Of a DNA stretch of 64,000 nt, positions 21,417 through 30,799 are shown piece by piece. The DNA lies in assembly GCF_003966735.1 (NCBI RefSeq), contig NZ_AP017378.1:434001-498000 (forward strand), in the 5' to 3' direction. The translations under genes were made by a program, and so were the position numbers. Each line of letters begins with the position of its first letter. Positions within the stretch are counted from its first letter, which is position 1. The DNA comes from Desulfovibrio ferrophilus (GTDB lineage Bacteria; Desulfobacterota; Desulfovibrionia; Desulfovibrionales; Desulfovibrionaceae). The notes under the pieces are model-generated. The model was not told where the DNA came from. It worked only from the letters and a program-made list of their open reading frames with translations, and made no database searches.

Positions 21417-22466
21417 ATGTCCGAGAAGATTGTTCTCGTTGATACTGTCAAAGCCGCTGGTTGAGCCGCCAAGATTGCTCCAGGGGACCTGGAGCGAGTA
21501 TTGTCGGTTCTGCCCAGGCAGACCGATCCCCGCATCCTTGCCGGCGATGCCGTGGGCGAGGACGCAGCGATTCTCACCTTTCCGCAGGGTAAGGCACTCG
21601 TTCAGACCGTGGACTTTTTTACGCCCATCGTGAACGACCCGTACCGTTTCGGACAGATTGCTGCGGCCAATGCTCTGTCCGATGTCTATGCCATGGGCGG
21701 CGAACCTTATGCTGCCATGAATATCGTCTGTTTTCCCATCAAGGACATGGACGAGGACATCCTGAAGCAGATCATCAGCGGTGGATATGACAAGGTCCGT
21801 GAATCCGGTGCTGTCCTTGCGGGCGGTCATAGCGTCGAGGATCAGGAAATCAAGTTTGGATTGGCCGTGTCTGGTATCGTGGACCCTGACGGGTACGCCA
21901 CGAATGCCGGCCTCAGGGCTGGTGACAACTTGCTGTTGACCAAACCTTTGGGCACTGGCGTGTTGGCAACAGCGATCAAAGGCAAATGGGAAGGCTCTGA
22001 CGAATTGGAAGAACTGCTGTATACCGTTGCGGCTCGCCTGAATAAGGCGGGGGCCGAGGTTATCAGACGGTTCGGACTCACGGGCGCTACTGATGTGACC
22101 GGGTTTGGCCTGGGCGGACACCTGTTGGAGATGGCCCGTGCCTCTAAGGTTGATATCGAGTTACATCTGGACGATGTCCCGCTCTTGCCACGGGCGTTGG
22201 AATTGGCCGCAGTGGGGCTTATCCCTGCGGGGAGTTATGCCAACAAACATTTTTGTGAGGGGCGGGTTGCCCTTGCTAGTGGCTTGAACAGCACGAAGGT
22301 TGATCTTGTCTTTGATGCCCAGACATCAGGTGGGCTAGTGCTTGCCGTTCCTGATCAGTACCTGGATGAAGCCTGCCAGATGCTTGAATCCGCAGGGGAT
22401 GTAGCGGCGCGCATTGGTCGGGTGCGGCCCACTGAGGGCCAAAAGAGCAAACTTCTGATCCGTTAG
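21417..22466 (+). CDS. selD: Selenide, water dikinase (selenophosphate synthetase), selenoprotein
   Basis: SelD makes selenophosphate from selenide and ATP, the donor for Sec-tRNA and selenouridine synthesis. The reading frame from 21501 lacks the N-terminus. Extending upstream to the ATG at 21417 gives MSEKIVLVDTVKAAG, then TGA (21462-21464), then AAKIAPGDL in frame, which is the SelD active-site region where the family has Cys or Sec. The TGA is thus codon 16, read as selenocysteine, and the product is 349 residues. A bacterial SECIS-like hairpin follows. Other family motifs are present: AAANALSDVYAMGG, GGHSVED and ATDVTGFGLGGHL. Confidence 0.95.
21462..21495 (+). promoter_or_regulatory. 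UGA selenocysteine codon with bacterial SECIS hairpin
   Basis: The in-frame TGA at 21462-21464 is followed after 12 bases by a perfect hairpin: GCTCCAGG (21477-21484) pairs with CCTGGAGC (21488-21495) around a GGA loop. Position inside the coding region, distance and a G in the apical loop fit the bSECIS element recognised by SelB. The coding sense on both sides of the TGA supports recoding rather than a nonsense mutation. Confidence 0.9.
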
Positions 22467-22500
22467 CAGAGGCGGCCTTGTACCGGGCCGACAATCAGCG

Positions 22501-24054
22501 ATGACAATATCCATTACTGATCCCGCGGGACGCACCCTTCAGCTCTCCGCTGATGCCAGTCGCACCTTGGCCCAGACAGTCTTTCTGTCCGGGTACTGGC
22601 AGACAGCGGCGTTGTGCTCTGGGCTTGGGCGCTGTGGACGGTGCCGGATGCAATTTATTTCAGCTGCCCCCGCGCCTGAACCTGATGAGTCCCGCGTGCT
22701 TTCCCAAGAAGAGCTTGCTCAGGGCTGGCGATTGGGATGTCGCCACAAAGCCCTTGCCGGAACAGAAGTCTTCCTGCCGGTCGATCCGGTGCACGCGGCA
22801 CAGAGTGCTGTTCAATCCGTGGCCGAACTTCAGTTGGCAGTGGATCTTGGGACGACCAGTGTACACTGGGAAGCTCTGGACAGCTCTCATGTGGTTGTGG
22901 CTGCGGGAGCGACCCTGAATCCCCAACTCGGCGCAGGCAGTGAGGTTATGTCCCGTCTGGCCTTCGCGGCATCGCCGGATGGCGCAGAGGATTTACGACA
23001 GGTCATTGTGCAACTGTTGCGAGAAATCATTGCTTCGTTGCCGGGGCAGGTCAAACGACTTTCAGTGGCTGGCAATCCGGCCATGACTCTGCTTTTGCTC
23101 GGTGCACCTGTGGATGGAATTTCCAAGGCACCTTATCGTCTGGATGAGCCGGGCGGGCGTGTTGTCTCCCTGGCTGAGGACCTGCCAGAGGCCTACATCC
23201 TTCCGCAATTGGCCCCGTTTGTGGGTGGTGATCTGAGCGCGGGAATGACCGCGTTGCTTATGGCGGAGAGGCCACCCTCAACACCCTTCCTGCTTTCGGA
23301 CATGGGAACCAACGGTGAGTTTCTCTTGGCGCTTTCCGAATCGGAATACATTTCGACCTCGGTCCCGCTGGGGCCAGCTCTGGAAGGCTCTGGCCTGAGT
23401 TGTGGCAACGTGGCTGGCACCGGGACTGTCTCTGCTTTTCGCCTGACCCCGTACGGGCTTGAAGCCAACTGCATTGGTGGTGGCGCCTCCTCCCTTGATG
23501 CAGGGATTACCGGCGCGGGGTATATCTCTCTTCTGGCGATTCTGAAAGAGCAGGGGGTGCTGGACGAGCGCGGCGGATTTGCTTCGGGTGCGACACCTCT
23601 GGCGACCAAATTGGCTCGGGACTTCGTGGATATCCTGGGTGAGCGCCGCTTGAATCTTCCGGGGGGACTGTTCCTGACAGCCTCGGATGTGGAGGAAGTG
23701 CTCAAGGTCAAAGCTGCTTTTGATCTGGCCGTGGGCGCGCTGCTGGAAGCTGCGGGATTATCCTCCGGGGCACTGACCTGTCTCTGTCTGGCCGGAGCTT
23801 TGGGGGCTCATGTTGTTCCGGCCGATCTGGAGAGTCTGGGCTTTCTGCCTCCGGGGTTGGGAGCACGTGTGCGGACCGTGGGCAATACCTCCCTGGCTGG
23901 AGCGCGTCTTGTATTGACGGATGCGGACGCTCGGCATTCTGCCGAAGCATTGCCTGCTCAAACCCGTAACATCGACTTGACGGGCGACCCCGCCTTCGGG
24001 CAGGAGTTTGTGCGCCGCATGCATTTTTGTTTCGGGAACCGCGTCGCTTCATGA
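22501..24054 (+). CDS. RACo-like protein: 2Fe-2S ferredoxin domain fused to an ASKHA (DUF4445) domain
   Basis: This 517-residue protein begins with a plant-type 2Fe-2S ferredoxin domain (C-x5-C-x2-C in CSGLGRCGRC, and the last Cys in LGCRH). An ASKHA-fold ATPase part follows with LAVDLGTTSVHWEAL, LSDMGTNGEFLLAL and GSGLSCGNVAGTG. Such proteins reductively activate corrinoid proteins for methyltransferases, using ATP to drive electron transfer to cobalt. No corrinoid protein or methyltransferase lies nearby, so its partner is unknown. It lies 34 bases after selD with no strong ribosome-binding site. Confidence 0.85.
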   Translation: MTISITDPAGRTLQLSADASRTLAQTVFLSGYWQTAALCSGLGRCGRCRMQFISAAPAPEPDESRVLSQEELAQGWRLGCRHKALAGTEVFLPVDPVHAAQSAVQSVAELQLAVDLGTTSVHWEALDSSHVVVAAGATLNPQLGAGSEVMSRLAFAASPDGAEDLRQVIVQLLREIIASLPGQVKRLSVAGNPAMTLLLLGAPVDGISKAPYRLDEPGGRVVSLAEDLPEAYILPQLAPFVGGDLSAGMTALLMAERPPSTPFLLSDMGTNGEFLLALSESEYISTSVPLGPALEGSGLSCGNVAGTGTVSAFRLTPYGLEANCIGGGASSLDAGITGAGYISLLAILKEQGVLDERGGFASGATPLATKLARDFVDILGERRLNLPGGLFLTASDVEEVLKVKAAFDLAVGALLEAAGLSSGALTCLCLAGALGAHVVPADLESLGFLPPGLGARVRTVGNTSLAGARLVLTDADARHSAEALPAQTRNIDLTGDPAFGQEFVRRMHFCFGNRVAS

Positions 24055-24082
24055 CGCAGATTTTTACAGGATAAGACCACCC

Positions 24083-24733
24083 GTGAAGATTATTGATCTA
24101 GGACTGTGCCCGTACCGCGAGGCTCAGCAAATCCAATTGGACCGCCACGCTGAAGTGGTTGAAGGCGCAGAAGATACCCTCTTCCTGCTGGAGCATCCCC
24201 GTGTAATCACCGTGGGCAAAGCTGGTGGGTTGGAAAATCTTCACGTTCAGCCGGAGTTCTTGGAGCAGCAGGGTATTGATCTTGTGCACGTGACCCGTGG
24301 TGGGAATATCACATGTCATTTTCCGGGGCAGTTGGTGGGATATCCGATCTTCCGCGTGGATAAGCGCCCTGGCGGTGTTAAACGCTTCTTCCATGATATG
24401 GAGGAAACCGTGATCCGTACCTTGGGGTGCATCGGGCTTGATGCTCGTCGTTGGGAAGGGCGCGCAGGCGTCTGGACTGAGACGGGCAAGGTCTGCTCCA
24501 TGGGAATTGCGGTCAAGAAATGGGTCACTTATCACGGCCTGGCGTTGAATGTTGGCGAGGATACCTCGTTGTTTGATATGATCACTCTGTGCGGATTGAC
24601 GGATACCAAAGCCGCTTCCGTTCACGGTGAATTGAAGGCTCTGGGACATGAAGAACGTCCTGGAATGCAGGAGATCAAGGATGTCCTCGAGCAAGAGTTC
24701 CGCAAAGTCTTTGCGGATTCCAAAGTGGCTTAG
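24083..24733 (+). CDS. lipB: Lipoyl(octanoyl) transferase
   Basis: LipB moves octanoate from ACP to lipoyl domains. This 216-residue protein has the RGG region (HVTRGGNITCHFPGQL) and the catalytic Lys and Cys in GKVCSMG and ITLCGLTD. The GTG at 24083 gives the correct family start (VKIIDLGLCPYREA); an upstream in-frame extension overlaps the preceding gene. Its end overlaps lipA by 53 bases, which is unusually long and implies coupling. Confidence 0.95.
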   Translation: MKIIDLGLCPYREAQQIQLDRHAEVVEGAEDTLFLLEHPRVITVGKAGGLENLHVQPEFLEQQGIDLVHVTRGGNITCHFPGQLVGYPIFRVDKRPGGVKRFFHDMEETVIRTLGCIGLDARRWEGRAGVWTETGKVCSMGIAVKKWVTYHGLALNVGEDTSLFDMITLCGLTDTKAASVHGELKALGHEERPGMQEIKDVLEQEFRKVFADSKVA

Positions 24734-25547
24734 GGTCAAGCTACCCAGCGATCCGACCTTTGCGCAGACCGGGGGCCTCCTGAAGGACCTGGGGCTGAAT
24801 ACCGTTTGCCAGGGGGCGAAATGCCCTAACATCTATGAATGTTTTTCCAAGCATGTGGCCACGTTCCTGATTATGGGGCGTACCTGTACTCGTGGCTGTG
24901 CGTTTTGCAATATTGGCCTGGGGAAGGTGGAACCTCTGGACCCGGATGAGCCGAGCCGTGTGGCCGAAGCCGCCAAGCGCCTGCAGCTCAAGCATGTGGT
25001 CATTACCTCCGTCACCCGCGATGATCTGCCCGACGGCGGAGCCGCACATTTCGTCGCTACGATTCAGGCCGTGCGCGAGGCCAAGCCCGGATGCACCATC
25101 GAGGTGCTGATTCCGGATTTTCAGGGTGATGAGACAGCCCTCCGAGCCGTCATCGAAGCCGGGCCCGAGATCATCAACCACAATGTGGAGACGGTGCCGG
25201 ATCTGTATTCGCACATCCGTCCCCAGGCTGATTTCGAGCAAAGCATTGAACTGCTGGAGCGGGTCAAGGCTGCGGGTGTGATTTCCAAGAGTGGTCTGAT
25301 GGTTGGCCTGGGCGAAACCGATGATCAGGTCAGAGTGCTGCTGGACAGCCTGGCGGCTGCCAAGGTGGAAATCGTGACCATCGGGCAGTACATGCGTCCG
25401 TCAGGGGCTCATCCCGAGGTGCTCCGCTACGTGGAACCAGAGATTTTTGAAGGCTACGCCGAATACGGCAAGGGGCTTGGCATCCCCCATGTGTTCTCTG
25501 CGCCTCGGGTTCGTAGTTCGTACAACGCCGCCGACTTTGTAGAGTAG
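24681..25547 (+). CDS. lipA: Lipoyl synthase (radical SAM)
   Basis: LipA inserts two sulfur atoms into octanoyl groups. The auxiliary 4Fe-4S cluster motif CQGAKCPNIYEC, the radical SAM motif CTRGCAFC and the terminal RSSYNA are all present. The ATG at 24681 gives a 288-residue protein; an earlier start at 24648 would add residues encoded deeper inside lipB. With lipB it forms the complete endogenous lipoate pathway. Confidence 0.97.
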   Translation: MSSSKSSAKSLRIPKWLRVKLPSDPTFAQTGGLLKDLGLNTVCQGAKCPNIYECFSKHVATFLIMGRTCTRGCAFCNIGLGKVEPLDPDEPSRVAEAAKRLQLKHVVITSVTRDDLPDGGAAHFVATIQAVREAKPGCTIEVLIPDFQGDETALRAVIEAGPEIINHNVETVPDLYSHIRPQADFEQSIELLERVKAAGVISKSGLMVGLGETDDQVRVLLDSLAAAKVEIVTIGQYMRPSGAHPEVLRYVEPEIFEGYAEYGKGLGIPHVFSAPRVRSSYNAADFVE

Positions 25548-25569
25548 GTCTCAAGGCGTCAATTATCAT

Positions 25570-25658
25570 GCGCTGGCGGCGTTGCTTCGAGCCGCTCGAA
25601 CCCTCGGATAGGTCTGACTATTCCTCGGCCTTGAGCGGCTCTCTCGCTTGGCCAGCGC
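25570..25658. repeat. Long imperfect inverted repeat after lipA
   Basis: An outer stem GCGCTGGC (25570-25577) with GCCAGCGC (25651-25658) encloses an inner stem GAGCCGCTC (25589-25597) with GAGCGGCTC (25633-25641). A loop of about 35 bases remains. It lies in a 380-base gap that has no convincing gene. It could be a dispersed intergenic repeat, a folded 3' RNA or part of a transcription end; its copy number cannot be seen here. Confidence 0.55.
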
Positions 25659-25738
25659 GCGTTCTGCACGTTTTGTGGAAGGGCGGCAATGTTGGCTTCT
25701 GCTCTCGTTTTTATTAAGTAACGCATTGTTATTATGGT

Positions 25739-25779
25739 AACATAAAGGCCCGCTGATTTCTTCAGCGGGCCTTTATGTT
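25739..25779. terminator. Convergent (bidirectional) terminator hairpin between lipA and recJ
   Basis: An 18-base-pair perfect stem, from AACATAAAGGCCCGCTGA at 25739 to its complement ending at 25779, closes around a five-base loop. It sits between convergent lipA (plus) and recJ (minus). The stem ends in T-rich sequence on both strands but lacks a long T tail. The remaining bases to recJ (25780-25927) show nothing convincing. Confidence 0.75.
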
Positions 25780-25927
25780 GGCGAGGTTGTGTGAGCTACC
25801 ATATTTGCTTCCTGCCGAGCATTCAAAACCCTCGCAGGCAAGGCGTCCAGGAGGCGTATTGCAGACCGAAGCATATTCAGACATATGTCAGGGCTGCGAA
25901 CGCCGTGACTACGCGGTCAGCGTGGGG

Positions 25928-27631
25928 CTATGAACGTTCGACTTTCCAGTCCTTGATCAGTAGGTCGATCGTAGCCATCCCCTGATAGCGATCAATCTTG
26001 GGGGTGTAGGCAATGCGTATCTGCTTGCCGCGAATATCCGGGCCGATGGCTTCGGCCTGTCGCCAGGCTTTGGCGTTCAGGGTCATGCCACTGACCTCGT
26101 CGGTGAGCTTCAGTTTGACGTGGTCTTTGCCAAAGGTGCGTCGGTCCGTGACCTTCACAGGCGGTGAGGAGAACACAGGTTCCGCATTGCCCGGCCCAAA
26201 GGGTTGCAGCATCTCCAGTTCCTTGAGCAGATCGAAATCGATATCGGAAAAGGGCAGTTCGCCGTCGATGAAGAGCGTAGCCGTGAGTGGCTTGTCACCA
26301 CACTGGTCGAGTACGGCCTGGTGAAAAGCTGTGCGCAGGGCATCCAGATTGGATTTCTCCAGAGACATTCCGGCAGCCTGCTTGTGGCCTCCAAAACCTG
26401 CCAGTAAGTCGGCGCAGGAGGTCAGACCTGCATGCAGGTCGAATTCGCGGGTGCTTCGGCCGGAGCCCTTGAGCAGATCGCCTTCTTCGGCCAGAATTAA
26501 TGTCGGACGGTAGTAGGCCTCCACAATGCGCGAGGCAACGATGCCGATGACTCCCGGGTGCCAGCCCGGTGCGTGCAACACCAGCCCAAGATTATCCAAC
26601 TGCCCTTCAGCCTGCTTTTTGGCTTCCTTGAGGATCGTGTCCTCCTGGCCTCGGCGGTCCGCATTCAACGCATCGAGTTGTTGGGCGAATGGCCGGGCCG
26701 TTTCATAGTCAGGGGCCAGCAGCAGTTTGAAGGCAGCTTCCGCGTCGCCCAGACGCCCTGAAGCGTTGATGCGCGGTGCTAGTCCAAACCCCACCTGTCC
26801 GGCTCCCAGCGCGGCAGAGGGGGCGTATCCGCTGGCTTCTTTGAGAGCAGCGATACCCGGGCGCGAAGCCTCGGTCACCAGCAGTAATCCATTTTTGACT
26901 AGGATACGATTCTGACCTGTCAGGCGCACCACATCCGCGATGGTGCCCAGCGCCACCAGATCAAGGTACTGACGCATGTCCACGGCCTGCCCCGGAAGCA
27001 GTCGGTTGACCGCTGCCATGAGCAGGAAGGCCACGCCCACGCCAGCCAAATCGGGACAGGGGCAGTCTCCAAGCCGGGGATTGGTCACGGCTGAGGCTGG
27101 CGGTAGCCCTTTTTCCCCGGGGAGGTGGTGGTCGGACACGACCACGGTGATTCCGAGCTCATTGGCTCTTGCGATTTCTTCATGGCTGGTGATGCCGCAA
27201 TCCACCGTGAGCAGCAGTTTTACGCCCTGGGCAGCCAGTTGCTCGATCCCGTCCAGGTTCATGCCGTAGCCGTGCTCCAGCCTGTTGGGGATGTGGTGAG
27301 AGGCCTTAATGCCGCGGGCGTTCATGAAGCTTGTGACGAGGGCAGTGGAGGTTACGCCATCAACGTCATAGTCTCCCCAGACGCAGAATTGCTTGCCTTC
27401 ATTCAATCCTTCGGCCAGTACCTGTGCCGCATCGCTTAGGCCGGGCAGGGTCTCAGGCGCCGCCAGATTGCGTAGACCAGGAGAGAGGAAGACATCCATC
27501 TCCGAGGGGGTTGTCAGGCCACGCTGCCAGAGCAGGCGGGCGATAAGGGGTGAAATTTCCAGGCGCTGTGCCCAGGAGTCAATATCGGTCGGGGCATCAC
27601 TGCCCGGGCGTTCTGTCCAGATGCGATTCAT
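25928..27631 (-). CDS. recJ: Single-stranded-DNA-specific exonuclease RecJ
   Basis: This 567-residue DHH-family 5'-3' exonuclease acts in recombination and mismatch repair. The motifs DYDVDGVTSTAL, SDHHLPGE, the DHHA1 segment GFGGHKQAAG and a C-terminal OB-fold region are present. The ATG at 27631 follows a clear GGAGG, while the more distal TTG at 27658 has no such site. It is the last gene of a long minus-strand group. Confidence 0.96.
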   Translation of the reverse strand: MNRIWTERPGSDAPTDIDSWAQRLEISPLIARLLWQRGLTTPSEMDVFLSPGLRNLAAPETLPGLSDAAQVLAEGLNEGKQFCVWGDYDVDGVTSTALVTSFMNARGIKASHHIPNRLEHGYGMNLDGIEQLAAQGVKLLLTVDCGITSHEEIARANELGITVVVSDHHLPGEKGLPPASAVTNPRLGDCPCPDLAGVGVAFLLMAAVNRLLPGQAVDMRQYLDLVALGTIADVVRLTGQNRILVKNGLLLVTEASRPGIAALKEASGYAPSAALGAGQVGFGLAPRINASGRLGDAEAAFKLLLAPDYETARPFAQQLDALNADRRGQEDTILKEAKKQAEGQLDNLGLVLHAPGWHPGVIGIVASRIVEAYYRPTLILAEEGDLLKGSGRSTREFDLHAGLTSCADLLAGFGGHKQAAGMSLEKSNLDALRTAFHQAVLDQCGDKPLTATLFIDGELPFSDIDFDLLKELEMLQPFGPGNAEPVFSSPPVKVTDRRTFGKDHVKLKLTDEVSGMTLNAKAWRQAEAIGPDIRGKQIRIAYTPKIDRYQGMATIDLLIKDWKVERS

Positions 27632-27688
27632 GATCAGCCAATCCTCCGGCATGATCAATAGCCGGGGGGAACAGGAGCGTCAACGTGA

Positions 27689-28585
27689 TCAGTTGTCCAG
27701 TTGGGCGATAAGAGAGGTGGCTCGGGGTTCTTCGGCGCGGATGGCGAGGTCCGCCAGGAATTGTTCCTGATCGATCTTCCAGGTGTCAAGGAATTCGGGC
27801 CAAGGGCCGGGGATCAATGCCTCAGGATTGTCTGTCAGGAGTGCCAGGGCATCTGCGGTATGCAGAAGTTGGGCGCCGAGGCGGTGGCTTGGGGTGCTGC
27901 TGTTGGGGGCGTGATGCCTGGAGATTGGCTCCGTGATCGTTGCGGGCAGGTTCCATGCAACCAGGGCCATGCCACCAATCACTCCATGGTCCATCCCCCA
28001 ATAACGAATTTCTGCATCGGAATGGGACAAGCCTCTGCTCTGAGCGAGGTGGACAATGGATTGCCAGCTCTCGGGGCGGTGGATAGCGGTGATGGCTTTA
28101 CCAAGGTCGTGTAGGATTCCTGTGGTGTAACACTCACTGGGGTCCAACTGCTCGTCGATTCCAAGCTCGGCGGCGTTGGCCATGATTTCCTTTGCCAGAG
28201 CTTCGGCTGCGATGCCTGTCAGGACTTGATGCCGCCAGTAGGGAGCCAGCTCAAAGTCGTCGCGTCCTTTCAGGCTGCTGGCAACGCCAAGCGCCGCAAC
28301 CATAAGCACCATGGAACGGACCTCATCCAGTCCCATCAGTGAGACGGCACGCGGGATTGTGGTGATGGAGTCCTTCAGGCCGTAATGTGCGGAATTGGCC
28401 AGGGTCAGAACTCGGGCGGTCAATCCCTGGTCGCGGGCGACAGTGGTGGCAATGTCCTCATTGGAATCCGTGGACCAGGGGACGGTTTGTGTAAACAACT
28501 GGGCAATGATTTTGGGAGCACATGGCAAATCCTGATTCAGCTCGGGGAGTTCTTTCAGGAAGCGTTGGCCGCGTTCGGTGCTCAC
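27689..28585 (-). CDS. HDOD-domain protein
   Basis: This 298-residue protein is dominated by an HDOD domain: LPCAPKIIAQLF, ARVLTLANSAHYGLKDSI and IPRAVSLMGLDEVRSMV. HDOD proteins are nuclease-dead relatives of HD phosphohydrolases that act in signalling. No output or receiver domain is attached. The GTG start directly follows the TAA of the TPR gene, so translation is probably coupled. Its partner is unknown. Confidence 0.9.
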   Translation of the reverse strand: MSTERGQRFLKELPELNQDLPCAPKIIAQLFTQTVPWSTDSNEDIATTVARDQGLTARVLTLANSAHYGLKDSITTIPRAVSLMGLDEVRSMVLMVAALGVASSLKGRDDFELAPYWRHQVLTGIAAEALAKEIMANAAELGIDEQLDPSECYTTGILHDLGKAITAIHRPESWQSIVHLAQSRGLSHSDAEIRYWGMDHGVIGGMALVAWNLPATITEPISRHHAPNSSTPSHRLGAQLLHTADALALLTDNPEALIPGPWPEFLDTWKIDQEQFLADLAIRAEEPRATSLIAQLDN

Positions 28586-29461
28586 TTAGACATCCATGGA
28601 GTAGTTCGTGTCGGAATTCTTCTTGGCCTTCTTTTTGGTCACAGGCTTGGCGACACCATTTCTGGTGTTTCCATCTTCGTCCACGAGCTTGTTGTCCTGA
28701 AGGAATTTCAGGAATTGCGCAGCTTCGGCAAAGTCCTTGTTCATATCAATTGCCATCTTCAGATGCAGGGCGCACTCGCCGAATTGTTCGCGCTCATAAT
28801 AGGCACGGGCAATATTGTAGTGCAGGTTCTCATCCGTGGTCGAGAGTTCCATGGCACGCTCGTAGTAATCCACGGATTGTTCGTACATCTTGTTTTTGCG
28901 CAGATTGATGCCGAATTCGTTGAACAGGTGTTTGTGTTCAGTTTCGAATGCCGCGTCGAGCTTGACTAGGCGTTCGAAGATATCATTGGCTTTGGAGTCG
29001 TCTCCGCGTTCCAGATAGGTCAAGCCCAGGCCGAAGTTGGCCCGCACGTTGTCCTCATCAAGATTGATGGCTTGCTCGTATTCCAATTCGGCACTGAAGG
29101 TTTCACCCTTCTCACGGTGCTTGTCGCCTTTGTCCACAGTCTCGGTCAGTTCCTTCATCTTCGGGAACACGGTGGAGACATAGAATTCCGGTTCGGGTGA
29201 AAATTTTTCCAGGAAGTCTTCCTTGGGGACCTTTCGTTTCGGACCGGATGGAATATAGTTAATATTTAGTGGCTGGATTTCAATGCATGCTTCTTGCTCG
29301 TCGACCATCCAGAACGTTTTTTTAACTGTCTTGCGGGTCGTGGTTCCCGTGCCGACTCGTTGAACGGTCTGAGTGGAGAAGACACCCTTGATCTTTTGAT
29401 CGGCGCCATGGTCGATCTGACGCTCTTTGGGGTGTTGCTGTGTGTTTTTATCTTCGCTCAT
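28586..29461 (-). CDS. Tetratricopeptide-repeat protein
   Basis: This cytoplasmic protein of 291 residues has a polar N-terminus, a short conserved beta-rich stretch (KKTFWMVDEQEACIEIQPL) and then at least four TPR-like units (for example FGLGLTYLERGDDSKANDIF and YNIARAYYEREQFGECALHL). It ends in a Lys-rich tail. TPR arrays mediate protein-protein contacts, and no catalytic motif is visible. It lies eight bases after pyrF and abuts the HDOD gene, so it may cooperate with the latter. Confidence 0.85.
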   Translation of the reverse strand: MSEDKNTQQHPKERQIDHGADQKIKGVFSTQTVQRVGTGTTTRKTVKKTFWMVDEQEACIEIQPLNINYIPSGPKRKVPKEDFLEKFSPEPEFYVSTVFPKMKELTETVDKGDKHREKGETFSAELEYEQAINLDEDNVRANFGLGLTYLERGDDSKANDIFERLVKLDAAFETEHKHLFNEFGINLRKNKMYEQSVDYYERAMELSTTDENLHYNIARAYYEREQFGECALHLKMAIDMNKDFAEAAQFLKFLQDNKLVDEDGNTRNGVAKPVTKKKAKKNSDTNYSMDV

Positions 29462-29469
29462 GTTCTTAC

Positions 29470-30171
29470 TTATAACGTGGAACTACACATTTGTTCAAGA
29501 AAAGACAGGGCGGCCTGTTTTGGGTCGGACGCAAGGGTGACCGGACGACCTGCCACCAGGAAATCGGCCCCGGCTGCAACGGCTTGCGCTGGAGTCATGA
29601 CTCGGCGCTGGTCGTCATCGGCCTCTGCCAATCGAATGCCGGGAGTCAGGCACAGAAAATTATTTCCGCAGGTCTTTTTTACAGCCGTTGCTTCGTGACC
29701 TGAGCAAACAACACCGTCCAATCCTGTTTCGCTTCCGGCCTTGGCCAGTGACAGCACCAGGTCTGCAATGCTCTGCCCGGGGGCCAGGGGGAGGTCGTTT
29801 TCGTCCATGCTGGTCAGGACGGTCACGCCCAGCAGCAGCGGTTTGTTCCCGGGGCTGGCAGCCTCATCCAGACCCTGGCGGGCGGCGATCATCATCCGTT
29901 CACCACCGGTGATATGGATGTTGACCATGTCCGCGCCAGCGCTCACGGCGCTTCGAACCGCTCCACGCACGGTGTTGGGAATATCCAGAAATTTGAGGTC
30001 CACAAAGACCTTGAAGCCCATGTCCTTGAGTTCGGCAAGGATGGAAGGACCTTGAGCCGTGTAGAGCTCAAGCCCCACCTTGACCCAAGTAACTGTTCCG
30101 GCAAGCGTGCGTGCCATTTCCATGGCTTGGGCCTTGTCGGGAAAGTCCAGGGCGACGACCAATTCAGCCAT
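29470..30171 (-). CDS. pyrF: Orotidine-5'-phosphate decarboxylase
   Basis: This 233-residue enzyme catalyses the last step of UMP synthesis. The catalytic [11 protein letters not shown] motif and the phosphate-binding [10 protein letters not shown] region are present. The ATG at 30171 has a GGGAG site. A much longer in-frame extension upstream runs through gmk in another frame and is not part of the gene. It is one base from the gmk stop. Confidence 0.96.
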   Translation of the reverse strand: MAELVVALDFPDKAQAMEMARTLAGTVTWVKVGLELYTAQGPSILAELKDMGFKVFVDLKFLDIPNTVRGAVRSAVSAGADMVNIHITGGERMMIAARQGLDEAASPGNKPLLLGVTVLTSMDENDLPLAPGQSIADLVLSLAKAGSETGLDGVVCSGHEATAVKKTCGNNFLCLTPGIRLAEADDDQRRVMTPAQAVAAGADFLVAGRPVTLASDPKQAALSFLEQMCSSTL

Positions 30172-30172
30172 C

Positions 30173-30799
30173 TTAATCTCCCTTTGACGTATTGCCGAGG
30201 ATTTCGGCGGGAAGAGTTGGGCGATAAATCGGACGCAGGCCCTCGGCGATATACACGGCTCGTAGTTGGTCATAGGCCACGTCCAGGTCATCATTGATGA
30301 TCCAACCGTCGAAATGTACGGCCTCATTGATTTCGCCCGGGGCGTTGTCCAATCTGCGACGGACGATATCATCGGCATCGGTGCCGCGCCCGAGCAGCCG
30401 ATCCTTGAGAGTTTGGAACGATGGCGGGAAGAGGAACACATGGCAACCTTCGCCCATGGATTGGCGCAATTGTGCAGCCCCTTGGACATCAATGTCGAAG
30501 AGTACATCACGTCCCTCTTCGAGCATCTCCGTCAGGGCCTGCTTCGGGGTACCGTAGAAGTTGCCGTGCACTTCGGCCCATTCGGCGAAGTATCCCGCAT
30601 CACGTCGAGTGATGAATTCGTCCCGGTCCAGGAAGTGATAGTCCACCCCGTTGGCTTCACCGTCCCGCGGGGCGCGGGTCGTACACGAAATGGAAAAGGC
30701 CAGCCGGGGGAATTCTTTCCGCAAACGGTTGGTCAGGGTGCTCTTGCCGGTCCCCGAAGGAGCACAGATGACGAGCATCAAGCCACGACGTTTATTCAT
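30173..30799 (-). CDS. gmk: Guanylate kinase
   Basis: This kinase of about 208 residues converts GMP to GDP. The P-loop [20 protein letters not shown] and VDYHF segments are typical. Two consecutive ATGs (30802 and 30799) could serve as start; the second matches family starts. It overlaps the remA-like gene by about eight bases. A long in-frame N-terminal extension is rejected because it lies inside that gene. Confidence 0.96.
   Translation of the reverse strand: MNKRRGLMLVICAPSGTGKSTLTNRLRKEFPRLAFSISCTTRAPRDGEANGVDYHFLDRDEFITRRDAGYFAEWAEVHGNFYGTPKQALTEMLEEGRDVLFDIDVQGAAQLRQSMGEGCHVFLFPPSFQTLKDRLLGRGTDADDIVRRRLDNAPGEINEAVHFDGWIINDDLDVAYDQLRAVYIAEGLRPIYRPTLPAEILGNTSKGD

Noticed and set aside
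25791-25985. Small plus-strand open frame of 64 codons between the terminator and recJ
   Set aside because: It has no ribosome-binding site and no recognisable sequence, and it runs into the 3' end of recJ on the other strand.
30172-30510. N-terminal extension of pyrF into gmk, with similar extensions of mtaB, gmk and hrcA
   Set aside because: The extensions lie inside neighbouring real genes and lack homology. Proper starts with ribosome-binding sites exist further in.
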